Assembly (NCBI GenBank): GCA_009691765.1 | Contig: SIAO01000014.1 | Span: 1 to 61,755, forward strand | Reading direction: 5' to 3' | Origin: Planctomycetota bacterium | Lineage (GTDB): Bacteria > Planctomycetota > GCA-002687715 | Length of the DNA stretch: 61,755 bases | Shown here: positions 26,059 through 33,168 of the stretch, piece by piece | Numbering within the stretch: position 1 is the first letter of the stretch | Layout of the letters: each line of letters starts with the position of its first letter | The notes under the pieces: model-generated | Databases searched by the model: none | The model's input: only the letters and a program-made list of their open reading frames with translations | What the model was told of the DNA's origin: nothing | Program-made: the position numbers and the translations under genes

Positions 26059-26607
26059 TTAACTCGCGATGCCACTCGCCGCCAAAGCCACTTTCAAAGC
26101 TCTGCTACGCGGCCCCTCTTGAAGCGCTACGCGCGTCCTGTGCAACAGATGCCGCAGCGCGTTGTTATCCACACTCAGGGTGCGCGCGATCTCGCGCGGA
26201 GGAACATCATGCCCGTGGCGCAACCAAAGCATGAGGAACTCCTGGCGCGGAAGCACACCGAGCAAACGCCATGTGCGTTCGCGAGCCTCGTGGCGCATGG
26301 CGGCATCGCAAGGTGTCTCGCGCACACACACGGGCTCCATTTCCAGTTGTTCTGTGTCGCGGACACGACCGTAATGAGAGCGCATGCGGTTCAGCACGAT
26401 GCTGCGCACCCAAGCCAGGGCACGCGAGGGATCACGTAACTGCTCGCGCTCGCGCCAAGCCACGATGAGCGCTTCTTGCACGAGATCCTCGACAACATCT
26501 GCTGGGACACGTCGACGCTGCAAAACGCGTTGCATCGCCACGCGCCACTGCGGAAGCTGCGCCTCAATGTGTGCATCGACTTCGTACTGATCTTGCTGTG
26601 CTTGCAT
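26059..26607 (-). CDS. ECF-type RNA polymerase sigma factor
   Basis: A 182-residue sigma-70-family protein with only regions 2 and 4. Region 2 is clear (VVEDLVQEALIVAWRER, then AWVRSIVLNRMRSHYGR), giving core binding and -10 recognition. Region 4 carries the helix-turn-helix (LPRQEFLMLWLRHG, then REIARTLSVDNNALRHLLHR). No anti-sigma zinc-binding gene follows; the downstream genes encode an exported TPR protein and an unknown exported protein. The ATG at 26607 (MQAQQDQYEVD) follows a GAGGCGG ribosome-binding site. It probably directs a small regulon that may include its own operon. Confidence 0.9.
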   Translation of the reverse strand: MQAQQDQYEVDAHIEAQLPQWRVAMQRVLQRRRVPADVVEDLVQEALIVAWREREQLRDPSRALAWVRSIVLNRMRSHYGRVRDTEQLEMEPVCVRETPCDAAMRHEARERTWRLLGVLPRQEFLMLWLRHGHDVPPREIARTLSVDNNALRHLLHRTRVALQEGPRSRALKVALAASGIAS

Positions 26608-26835
26608 CGTCCGCCTCTGCGAGGGTCTCGCAGGCGACACTTTGCGGCGCACTTCGTCCAGTGTCAAGCACTTTACATGACACCGCCACGGAAGCCTGCA
26701 CCGCAGCAGCTTTCAAAACTCGCTTGGGCGCGGCAACACGCTGTATATCGCAAGGGTTTGCGGACGCGCGGCGCCACGAGCCGTGAACGCGGCACGGAAC
26801 ACAGGCGCGCATTGTTTCTGCCTGGCGCTCACGCT

Positions 26836-27912
26836 TCAGAGCGTGCCGAGACCCGATAAAGTGCAACGCCGACAGCCTTCGCGCAACTCGCCGCTTAGAA
26901 ACTCGCCACGCAGTTGTTGATAGGCAGGGCCGTTCCAGATGGCTTCAAAACTCGACTGAAAAATGTTGCCCATCAGCAGATGGTCATCCCAGCCGCGACA
27001 ACACGGATAGACATTCCCGTTCGGCAGAATGCGCACATAGGACGAAAGCTGACGGCACAAGCCTGGCACCGCTGTGAACAGCGCATCGTGAATGGCGAGA
27101 ATCACCGCTGGCGTGGTCACGATCTGCGCGATCGGTGGTGCTGCCACTTCCTGTTCTTCATCGAGCGCAAGATGCAGTCCAATACCCAAGTGCCGCGCCG
27201 TTGCGAGCGCACGGTCCAGATGCAGGCGAATCTCGTGAGGTGTGAAGCACTCATCGACATGAAAACGATGCGGATCCGTGAAGAACGGCAGCATCTTCTG
27301 AATGCGCACATACTGCACGCCTTCTTGGTGCGCGAAGGTGATAAGGCCATCCAGAGTGGTGAGATTTTGGCGCATCAACACACACACGAGCGTGAGGCGA
27401 AAACCTTCTTCGCGCTGCAATGCCACGAGACGCCTGAGCCCCGCCAGCATGCGCGCGTGACTGCCACCAACGCGGATTTCCTCATACATACCGGGGAGAT
27501 GCGAATCGACCGAGACATCGACTTTGTGGATGCGCCCGCGCAAACGCGCGATGTGGCGGTCGGTCAGCAGATTGGCGTTCGTGATCAAATCCAATTTCAG
27601 ATCGTGAGTGCTGCACAAGTCCAGCATGCGATCGAAATCGCCCATGGCTGGTTCGCTGGTGGCTGAGGGCGTGACGACCGACGCGGCCGGAAACACCTCA
27701 CTTGCAACTTCCGCTAGCTTGTCGCCGTCGATGTAGCTGAGGTCGGGCCTCTCACACATGACGCAAGCGAGATTGCAGGCGTTGTTCGTGGAGATCTCCA
27801 CGTGAAACGGACGCCCCCGCCAGCTAGTGCGTTTGGCAAGGATGTCCTCCGCCACGCGCACCGCGTTGTTGATCTCGGCCGCGCGCTTGTCAGCGATACG
27901 TGTGCTACTCAT
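26836..27912 (-). CDS. radical SAM enzyme with SPASM-type C-terminal domain
   Basis: A 358-residue radical SAM protein. The cluster motif CxxxCxxC is Cys46, Cys50, Cys53 (ACNLACVMCE) and binds the 4Fe-4S cluster that cleaves S-adenosylmethionine. The C terminus has a SPASM-type auxiliary-cluster region (RILPNGNVYPCCRGWDDHLL, MGNIFQSSFEAIWNGPAYQQLR, then CRRC). Such enzymes modify peptides, proteins or small substrates by radical chemistry; the substrate is unknown. Directly upstream is a 63-residue ORF with a strong ribosome-binding site, so a peptide substrate or partner is possible. The ATG at 27912 begins a plausible helical N terminus (MSSTRIADKRAAEINNAVRV). Confidence 0.9.
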   Translation of the reverse strand: MSSTRIADKRAAEINNAVRVAEDILAKRTSWRGRPFHVEISTNNACNLACVMCERPDLSYIDGDKLAEVASEVFPAASVVTPSATSEPAMGDFDRMLDLCSTHDLKLDLITNANLLTDRHIARLRGRIHKVDVSVDSHLPGMYEEIRVGGSHARMLAGLRRLVALQREEGFRLTLVCVLMRQNLTTLDGLITFAHQEGVQYVRIQKMLPFFTDPHRFHVDECFTPHEIRLHLDRALATARHLGIGLHLALDEEQEVAAPPIAQIVTTPAVILAIHDALFTAVPGLCRQLSSYVRILPNGNVYPCCRGWDDHLLMGNIFQSSFEAIWNGPAYQQLRGEFLSGELREGCRRCTLSGLGTL

Positions 27913-27939
27913 GCTGACCGCGGCGTGCGCGCCTACAGC

Positions 27940-28131
27940 TCAGGCGAGCGAAGAAGATTCCCCACTGCGGCTGCGATCGCGGTTGCGGGCTTTCTGCACC
28001 TTCTCGGTGTAGACCTCCAAAAAGCGCTGGCACTGGGCTCGGGTTCCTGTGAACAGGGCCGCGTCGGCCCCTGAACGGAACACTTGAAAAATACGCTTGC
28101 CTTCGAAGATGCACTCGAAGCGAGTATCCAT
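27940..28131 (-). CDS. 63-residue conserved-looking small protein upstream of the radical SAM gene
   Basis: A short gene starting MDTRFECIFEGKRIFQVF and containing GTRAQCQRFLEVYTEKVQ. It ends in a basic Arg/Ser tail. The ATG at 28131 follows a very strong purine-rich Shine-Dalgarno sequence (GGGGGAGGGTGAGG). It ends 27 bases before the radical SAM start, so cotranscription is likely. The pattern (a beta hairpin, then a Cys-x2-Phe-Leu helix) looks like a small folded domain. It could be a radical SAM partner or substrate, or simply an unrelated small conserved protein. Confidence 0.55.
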   Translation of the reverse strand: MDTRFECIFEGKRIFQVFRSGADAALFTGTRAQCQRFLEVYTEKVQKARNRDRSRSGESSSLA

Positions 28132-28457
28132 CCTCACCCTCCCCCTTCGTATCGCTCGACATCGAACACACCACCAAGGCTTGAGCCTCGAGGCGTCCGA
28201 CGCCCATTCCCTTGTGCAAATCCAATCACACTGCCAGCGACGCATTGCAGACGCAAACCATTCCGGCAGGAGATGATCCAGGACTGCAACTGCGCGGGCA
28301 TCATAGCCAGTGCTTTCAGTGAATGCGAACACTTTCTTGACAAAATTTTCATGCTTGCACGCAAGCCTGACGCGCCCCTCGTGACCGTCAGAAAACATGC
28401 TCTTTGAGCTTGATCCTGGCCACGCCCATCTGAATGGGCCGCAACAAGCTGTGCCAT
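28132..28457. other. 326-base gap: aconitase-gene 3' region and promoter region of the small ORF/radical SAM pair
   Basis: No credible gene is seen here. ORFs in this stretch lack ribosome-binding sites and recognisable motifs. A perfect stem GCCCAT/ATGGGC with loop CTGA lies at 28424-28439, 18 bases past the stop of the aconitase-family gene, and could help end that transcript; there is no U tract. The rest should contain the promoter for the minus-strand small ORF and radical SAM gene, but I cannot identify consensus boxes. Confidence 0.4.
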
Positions 28458-30431
28458 TCAGGCGCGAGAAAACATGCCCTCGCGGTACGCGCTGATGCAG
28501 CCTGTGAAAGCAGATGCTGCCACACTCAAAGGCGACGCGAGATAGAGCTGACCAGGGCCGCTGCGCCCTTCGAAGTTGCGGTTGATCGCGCTGATCGTCA
28601 CCTGCTCACGCGTGGTGCTGACACCCGGGCCGCAGCCGATGCAAGCACCACAGCCTGCGCCGATGAGTTGGACGCCGGCACGCTCGAACAGCTCGCGGTA
28701 GCCGCTGCGTTCCACATGCGCTTCGACATCGCTGGAACCACACTGGATCATGAACTGCACACCAGCGGCGACGCGCAATCCTGCTGCGAGCGCTTCGCGC
28801 ACCACGCGCGCGTAATTGTCGAGGTCGGTGTCCTTGCCAGCCGTGCAGCTTCCGCCGTAGGCAATGTCGATCTTCACGCGCCCAAGGGCGTCGATGAAAG
28901 CACCGTTGGTTGGGTCTGAAGGAATGCCCGCTGCCGGGTTCCCCGGAGTGGCCACCATTGGACGCAGTGCGCCGAGATCGATGCGGTGAACGCCGCCCGC
29001 GTAGGTCGCGCCCGTATCTGGGTGCACAAGTTGCGCCCGCACCGACGCAGCACTCACGCTGCGCCGCGTCGCGATCCACTGCACGGTTTGTTCGTCGCCT
29101 TCGCAGACACCCGACTTGGCGGTGCACTCCGTGGCCATGTTGGCGAGCGTGGCGCGCTCGTCCATGTCGAGAGTTGCAAGGCCGGGCCCGCCGAACTCCA
29201 TGATGCGATCCAAGGTCGCTCCCTTGGCCGCGTACTGCCAGAGAATCCACAGCATCACGTCTTTGGCTGTGACCCCTCCCGCCAGCTTGCCGTGCAACTC
29301 GAAGCGGATGGACTCCGGCACGCGCAACATCGTGAAGCCGCATTGGATGAGCGCTGCGTACTCCGTTGCGCCGACACCAAAGGTGAGTGCGTTGTTGCCG
29401 CCGCCCATGCAAGTGTGACTGTCAGTCGCTTGCACCAACATGCCAGGGTTCACGAAATGTTCACGGGCAATCTGGTGACAGATGCCGGGTGAACGCCCGT
29501 CGCGCGCGGAGTAATCGCGAACGCCAGTGTGACGCTGAAACGCGCGCTGCATCTCGCGCAGCACATTGATCTTCGCGGCATAAGGCGCCATGCGCGCCAC
29601 ACCATCGGCGTAAATCAGATGGTCTTCGAAAACTGCGAAATTGGTGGCGTCCGCGACGCGATATTCCGGCCCAAACTCCTCTTCGAGGAAGGCGTGCACT
29701 TGCGCGGTCGTGAACTCATGGCTGTAGCCGCTGTCCACTTTCACCAGCACTGCGTCGCCAGGCTGAACCACCGCGGGCCCTTGCCCAGGCAGCAAATGCG
29801 CTGCGATCATCTTCTCGCCCATGCTCATCGGACGCGCAGCACAATCCCGCGTTGGCAACGTCACTGTGTGCGCTGCGAGAGCGCGACCGAATGGGAACAA
29901 GCCACCGGCCATGACGATGGCATGAGTGATGGCGTCGTAGCCTAGGCAGAACTCGTCGAGCGCAATAGCCTCACCAGCCTGCAAGCGCGCCAGCAGCGCG
30001 TAGCTGCCCATGAGCACACCTTGATTGATGTTGTTGCGCGCGTGGATCGGTGCGAAGGATTCGGCAACCGCAAGACGAATGCCGCTCCACTTCTCCGCTT
30101 GCACCGCCGTCTCGCGCGAAGATCCGGTGCCCTTGCGCCGTCCCGACACGATGACTTCAAAGTTGCCGTTCTTCAGAGCGTTGGCTGGAAACAGACGTTC
30201 ACCACCCGCCATCAATCCGGCGTAGGCATTCACCGCAATGTCTGCCGGACGCCAATCGAAGCAAGCCCACGCCGGCGTCATAACGTCGGTGTTCACGTCG
30301 TCGAGCAAGTCCTCAGGCTTCAAAGCCTCCATACGCAGATCCAGAGCGCCACTTAGTTGCTGGCGGATGAGCTCGGGGTCTTTGGTGAGGAACAGCACCC
30401 GCTTGCCGGGCGTGAGTCGAAACAACTTCAT
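28458..30431 (-). CDS. aconitase-family hydro-lyase with swivel domain placed first (LeuD-like then LeuC-like)
   Basis: A 657-residue 4Fe-4S hydro-lyase. The small swivel domain comes first: DDVNTDVMTP at about 44-53, and the GSSRE substrate-binding signature at 103-107 with the following loop to about 140. The large catalytic part follows from about 215 to the end. Cluster ligands are Cys341 (TDSHTCMGGG), Cys594 and Cys597 (GCGACIG). Most aconitases and homoaconitases have the opposite order; aconitase B has swivel-first order but also an N-terminal HEAT-like domain and about 860 residues. It probably isomerises a tricarboxylate or an alkylmalate, but citrate, isopropylmalate and methylcitrate-type substrates cannot be separated from sequence. 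It is last in a thiolase-cyclophilin-enoyl-CoA-hydratase operon, 21 bases after the hydratase. Confidence 0.85.
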   Translation of the reverse strand: MKLFRLTPGKRVLFLTKDPELIRQQLSGALDLRMEALKPEDLLDDVNTDVMTPAWACFDWRPADIAVNAYAGLMAGGERLFPANALKNGNFEVIVSGRRKGTGSSRETAVQAEKWSGIRLAVAESFAPIHARNNINQGVLMGSYALLARLQAGEAIALDEFCLGYDAITHAIVMAGGLFPFGRALAAHTVTLPTRDCAARPMSMGEKMIAAHLLPGQGPAVVQPGDAVLVKVDSGYSHEFTTAQVHAFLEEEFGPEYRVADATNFAVFEDHLIYADGVARMAPYAAKINVLREMQRAFQRHTGVRDYSARDGRSPGICHQIAREHFVNPGMLVQATDSHTCMGGGNNALTFGVGATEYAALIQCGFTMLRVPESIRFELHGKLAGGVTAKDVMLWILWQYAAKGATLDRIMEFGGPGLATLDMDERATLANMATECTAKSGVCEGDEQTVQWIATRRSVSAASVRAQLVHPDTGATYAGGVHRIDLGALRPMVATPGNPAAGIPSDPTNGAFIDALGRVKIDIAYGGSCTAGKDTDLDNYARVVREALAAGLRVAAGVQFMIQCGSSDVEAHVERSGYRELFERAGVQLIGAGCGACIGCGPGVSTTREQVTISAINRNFEGRSGPGQLYLASPLSVAASAFTGCISAYREGMFSRA

Positions 30432-30452
30432 GCTTGAAGTTCCCTCAGCCGC

Positions 30453-31292
30453 TCAGCGGCCAGTCCAGTGCGCTGCGCGCTTCTCGAGGTAAGCCTTCAT
30501 GCCTTCCTTCACGTCGTCACTGCTGCCGACAAGACCGAAAAGATCGGCTTCAAGCGCTTGCGCCTTGTCTGCCCCGATCTCGGCGCCGCGAAGCACGGCA
30601 TCCACGATGGCATGCCGAGCAACAGGCGCCTTGCCCGCGAGTTTCTTCGCGAACTCCATGGCCGCCGGCAACAACTCTGCCGTAGGAAACACCTTGTTCA
30701 CCAAGCCGATGCGATGCGCTTCGGTGGCGCTGACAGGATCGCCGCTGAGCAACATCTCCAGCGCGCGCCCCTGGCCCACGAGACGCGGCAAGCGCTGACT
30801 GCCACCAAACCCCGGAATGATTCCGAGGTTGATTTCTGGCTGGCCGAGCAGCGCCCCTTCCGCCGCAAAACGCACGTGGCACGCCATAGCGAGTTCGCAT
30901 CCGCCGCCGAACGCAAAACCGTTCACAGCCGCGATGGATGGCTTCGACATGGATTCAAGGATGGCGAACGTGCGCTGCCCAAGGCGTGCGTGTTCGCGCA
31001 TCTCCAACCCTGAAAACTCCACCATCTCGGCAATGTCAGCACCTGCAGCGAACGACGGACGCTTGCAGTTCGTGCTACCAGTGATGACGATCGCTGCCAC
31101 TTCATCGTCGCCATCAATGTCGGCGAGCGCGACGAACAGGTCGCCCAACATCTCTGCGGACAGTGCATTCAGCTTGTCAGGCCGATTGAGCGTGACCAGA
31201 GCCACGCCCTCTTTCACTTCAACCAGCACGAGGCCTTCGCTACGCGCGCAAGACCCGCCACAACAGCCGCCTTCATGTTCGTGATCGGTCAT
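30453..31292 (-). CDS. enoyl-CoA hydratase with Cys/His-rich N-terminal extension
   Basis: A 279-residue crotonase-fold protein that hydrates 2-enoyl-CoA to 3-hydroxyacyl-CoA. The oxyanion-hole segments (SFAAGADIAEM and FAFGGGCELAMAC) are present. Both catalytic glutamates are present, one in GGGCELAM and one in GQPEINLGIIPG, so it should be a true hydratase and not a glutamate-lacking relative. Before the domain is an extra stretch, MTDHEHEGGCCGGSCARSEG, with three Cys and two His, which ordinary hydratases lack and which could bind metal. The ATG at 31292 overlaps the upstream cyclophilin stop by one base (TGATG), so translation is coupled. Confidence 0.9.
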   Translation of the reverse strand: MTDHEHEGGCCGGSCARSEGLVLVEVKEGVALVTLNRPDKLNALSAEMLGDLFVALADIDGDDEVAAIVITGSTNCKRPSFAAGADIAEMVEFSGLEMREHARLGQRTFAILESMSKPSIAAVNGFAFGGGCELAMACHVRFAAEGALLGQPEINLGIIPGFGGSQRLPRLVGQGRALEMLLSGDPVSATEAHRIGLVNKVFPTAELLPAAMEFAKKLAGKAPVARHAIVDAVLRGAEIGADKAQALEADLFGLVGSSDDVKEGMKAYLEKRAAHWTGR

Positions 31293-32206
31293 CACTTAGC
31301 TTTCTTACCAGCCTTTTTCTTGGCCGCAGGCTTCGCTTTCACAGCAACCTTCGCCTTCTTAGCGGGCTTCGTTACCGACTTGCTCTTCACAGCTTTGACC
31401 GCGACCTTCGCCTTCTTCGCCTTCTTCGCAGGCTTAGCAGCCGGTTTGCTCTTCTCGACCTTCACAACTTTGACCGCCTTTACGGGCGCCGCCTTTTTCG
31501 CACGTGTGGCCACTGGCTTGGCTTGCACTACTGCAACGACAGGCTTGGTGATCGCTGCGGCCTTCACCGGAGTAGCCACCTTGGATGCCAGCGCCGCCGA
31601 ACTCGCAGCAGCAGCCGCCGCGGAGCGCGATGCCGCGGCAGCGCTTGCTTCCGCTGCTGCGCTCAGCGCTGCCGTTGCCGCTGCCTTTGCCGCAAGAGCG
31701 GCGGCGGCCTCAAGGGCCGCCATCACTTTTTTTTTGTTGTCTGCCGCGCCGGGCATGGTGATGCTGACGAGCTTCACATCCACCAGCGGGCGGTCGCGCC
31801 GATCGCGCTCGAGCTTCGCCATGCTGTCGCAGGCTTCCAAGCCAGAGAGCACTTTGCCGAACGCGGTGTAACTGCCATTCAAATGCGAAGCGTCCGCTAC
31901 GCAAATGAAGAACTGGCTGCCAGCACTGTTGGGATGAGCGCTGCGGGCCATGCCCACCACTCCGCGCGTGAACGGAGTCTTGTTGAACTCCGCGTCCACT
32001 TTCCAACCCGGGCCGCCCATGCCGTTGCCATTGGGGCAGCCGGTCTGAATCATGAAGCCCGGAATGACGCGGTGGAACACGAGGTTGTCGTAGAACTTCT
32101 TCTCTACGAGCGTCTCGAAGTTGGCGACGTGCTTCGGAGCACGCTCTGGCCAAAGTTCGATCTCGATGCGGCCCACACTAGTTTCCATAATCGCGATGGG
32201 GTTCAT
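31292..32206 (-). CDS. cyclophilin-type peptidyl-prolyl isomerase fused to an Ala/Lys-rich histone-H1-like tail
   Basis: A 304-residue protein. Residues 1-152 are a cyclophilin domain with the active-site Arg in VFHRVIPGFMIQ, then SAGSQFFICVADASHLN and YTAFGKVLSGLE, so isomerase activity is expected. There is no signal peptide; it should be cytoplasmic. Residues about 161-304 are nearly all Ala, Lys, Val, Pro and Ser: first an Ala-rich helix, then many KPAKKAK-type repeats. This matches bacterial histone-H1-like and AlgP-like tails that bind nucleic acids. The junction is a run of nine A bases (31727-31735). A GGAG lies before the ATG at 32206. The operon places it between an exported cyclophilin and enoyl-CoA hydratase. 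Confidence 0.88.
   Translation of the reverse strand: MNPIAIMETSVGRIEIELWPERAPKHVANFETLVEKKFYDNLVFHRVIPGFMIQTGCPNGNGMGGPGWKVDAEFNKTPFTRGVVGMARSAHPNSAGSQFFICVADASHLNGSYTAFGKVLSGLEACDSMAKLERDRRDRPLVDVKLVSITMPGAADNKKKVMAALEAAAALAAKAAATAALSAAAEASAAAASRSAAAAAASSAALASKVATPVKAAAITKPVVAVVQAKPVATRAKKAAPVKAVKVVKVEKSKPAAKPAKKAKKAKVAVKAVKSKSVTKPAKKAKVAVKAKPAAKKKAGKKAK
31727..31735 (-). repeat. A9 homopolymer at the cyclophilin/tail junction, potential slippage site
   Basis: Nine consecutive A bases on the coding strand encode Lys158-Lys160. Loss of one A places a TGA directly after the run; gain of one A gives a TGA after five further codons. Either slip would produce a cyclophilin without the Lys-rich tail. 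Confidence 0.6.
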
Positions 32207-32222
32207 ATTGGCTCCGTTGGTC

Positions 32223-33167
32223 TCAGGCCTTCACTACGGCCGGTAATTTGTAGTCTTTAGGAAGGTCCACGCTGACCTTTTTGATTGTTACTGGCTTGAT
32301 GGCGCGATCCCCTTGGGCTGGCCGCGCCACAATTCTGTCGACAACTTCGAGCCCGTCCAGTACGCGGCCGAACGCGGCGTACTTGCCGTTCAAATGCGCA
32401 GCGTCTGCAACACACATGAAGAACTGACATCCTGCGCTGTTCTTCTCAGAAGTGCGGCCCATCCCAAGAACTCCGCGCTGGAATAGCCCGCCAGTGTCTT
32501 CATCCGGGATCTTGTAGCCCGCATTGCCGCTGCCGTCGCCCTTGGGACAACCGCCTTGAATCATGAAGCCAGGAATCGTGCGGTGAAAGCCGCTGCCATC
32601 ATAAAACCCTGCTTGCGCCAGCGTCAGGAAGTTGGCCACGTGATTCGGAGCTTTCGCAGGCCACATTTCCAGCGTGATGATGCCTTCGCTGGTCGTGAGC
32701 GTCACCGTTGGCAAGTTGCCCGGGAACACATGGAGCGTGAGCTCGTTGCTGCGCACTTTGTCCAACACACCACCCTTGCCGACCCACTGCAAGATGCACG
32801 CACCTGTCGTTGGTCCGAGCGTCGCTGGCAAGCGCAGCGTCAAAGGCAGACTGAAACTCTCTCCCGGCAACAGAGCGGGAATGGAGCCTTCAGGCACTTT
32901 GGAGGCGAGCTCGGCCCACGCGCCTTTGCGCTCTGGACCATCATCGGGCCCCGCCACCAACACGCACTTGGACGACACCAATTGCGAACGCGAAAGTGCA
33001 GCCACAGGCTTCTCACCCTTGTTGCTGATGCTCAGCAACAGCTCCACGCTCTGATGTGCGAGCACAGTTTTCCGCTCGCATTTCAGTTCGACGACTAACG
33101 CGTCTTGCGCGGCGAGCGCCAAGCACAAACCGCAAAGCACAATCAGCGGGTTCACTTTGCGCATCAT
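32223..33167 (-). CDS. exported cyclophilin-type peptidyl-prolyl isomerase with N-terminal beta domain
   Basis: A 314-residue protein with a signal peptide (MMRKVNPLIVLCGLCLALAA, then QDA). A beta-rich domain of about 120 residues with an Ig-like pattern follows (SVELLLSISNKGEKPVAALS). The cyclophilin domain starts near 145 (VTLTTSEGIITLEMWP) and keeps the active-site Arg (GFHRTIPGFMIQ) and CQFFMCVADAAHLN. It should fold or proof-read exported proteins. The paired ATG codons at 33167/33164 begin the signal peptide; the stop of the thiolase gene is one base upstream. The next gene encodes a second, cytoplasmic cyclophilin. Confidence 0.88.
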   Translation of the reverse strand: MMRKVNPLIVLCGLCLALAAQDALVVELKCERKTVLAHQSVELLLSISNKGEKPVAALSRSQLVSSKCVLVAGPDDGPERKGAWAELASKVPEGSIPALLPGESFSLPLTLRLPATLGPTTGACILQWVGKGGVLDKVRSNELTLHVFPGNLPTVTLTTSEGIITLEMWPAKAPNHVANFLTLAQAGFYDGSGFHRTIPGFMIQGGCPKGDGSGNAGYKIPDEDTGGLFQRGVLGMGRTSEKNSAGCQFFMCVADAAHLNGKYAAFGRVLDGLEVVDRIVARPAQGDRAIKPVTIKKVSVDLPKDYKLPAVVKA

Positions 33168-33168
33168 T

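Noticed and set aside
28084-28407. 107-residue plus-strand ORF opposite the small ORF upstream region
   Set aside because: No ribosome-binding site or domain; probably chance. The only credible reading here is the minus-strand 63-residue ORF.
28401-28420. A TGAGCTTGATCCTGGC string resembling the 5' end of 16S rRNA
   Set aside because: Only this short string matches. No conserved 16S sequence follows on either side, and the region runs directly into the aconitase-family gene. Chance similarity.
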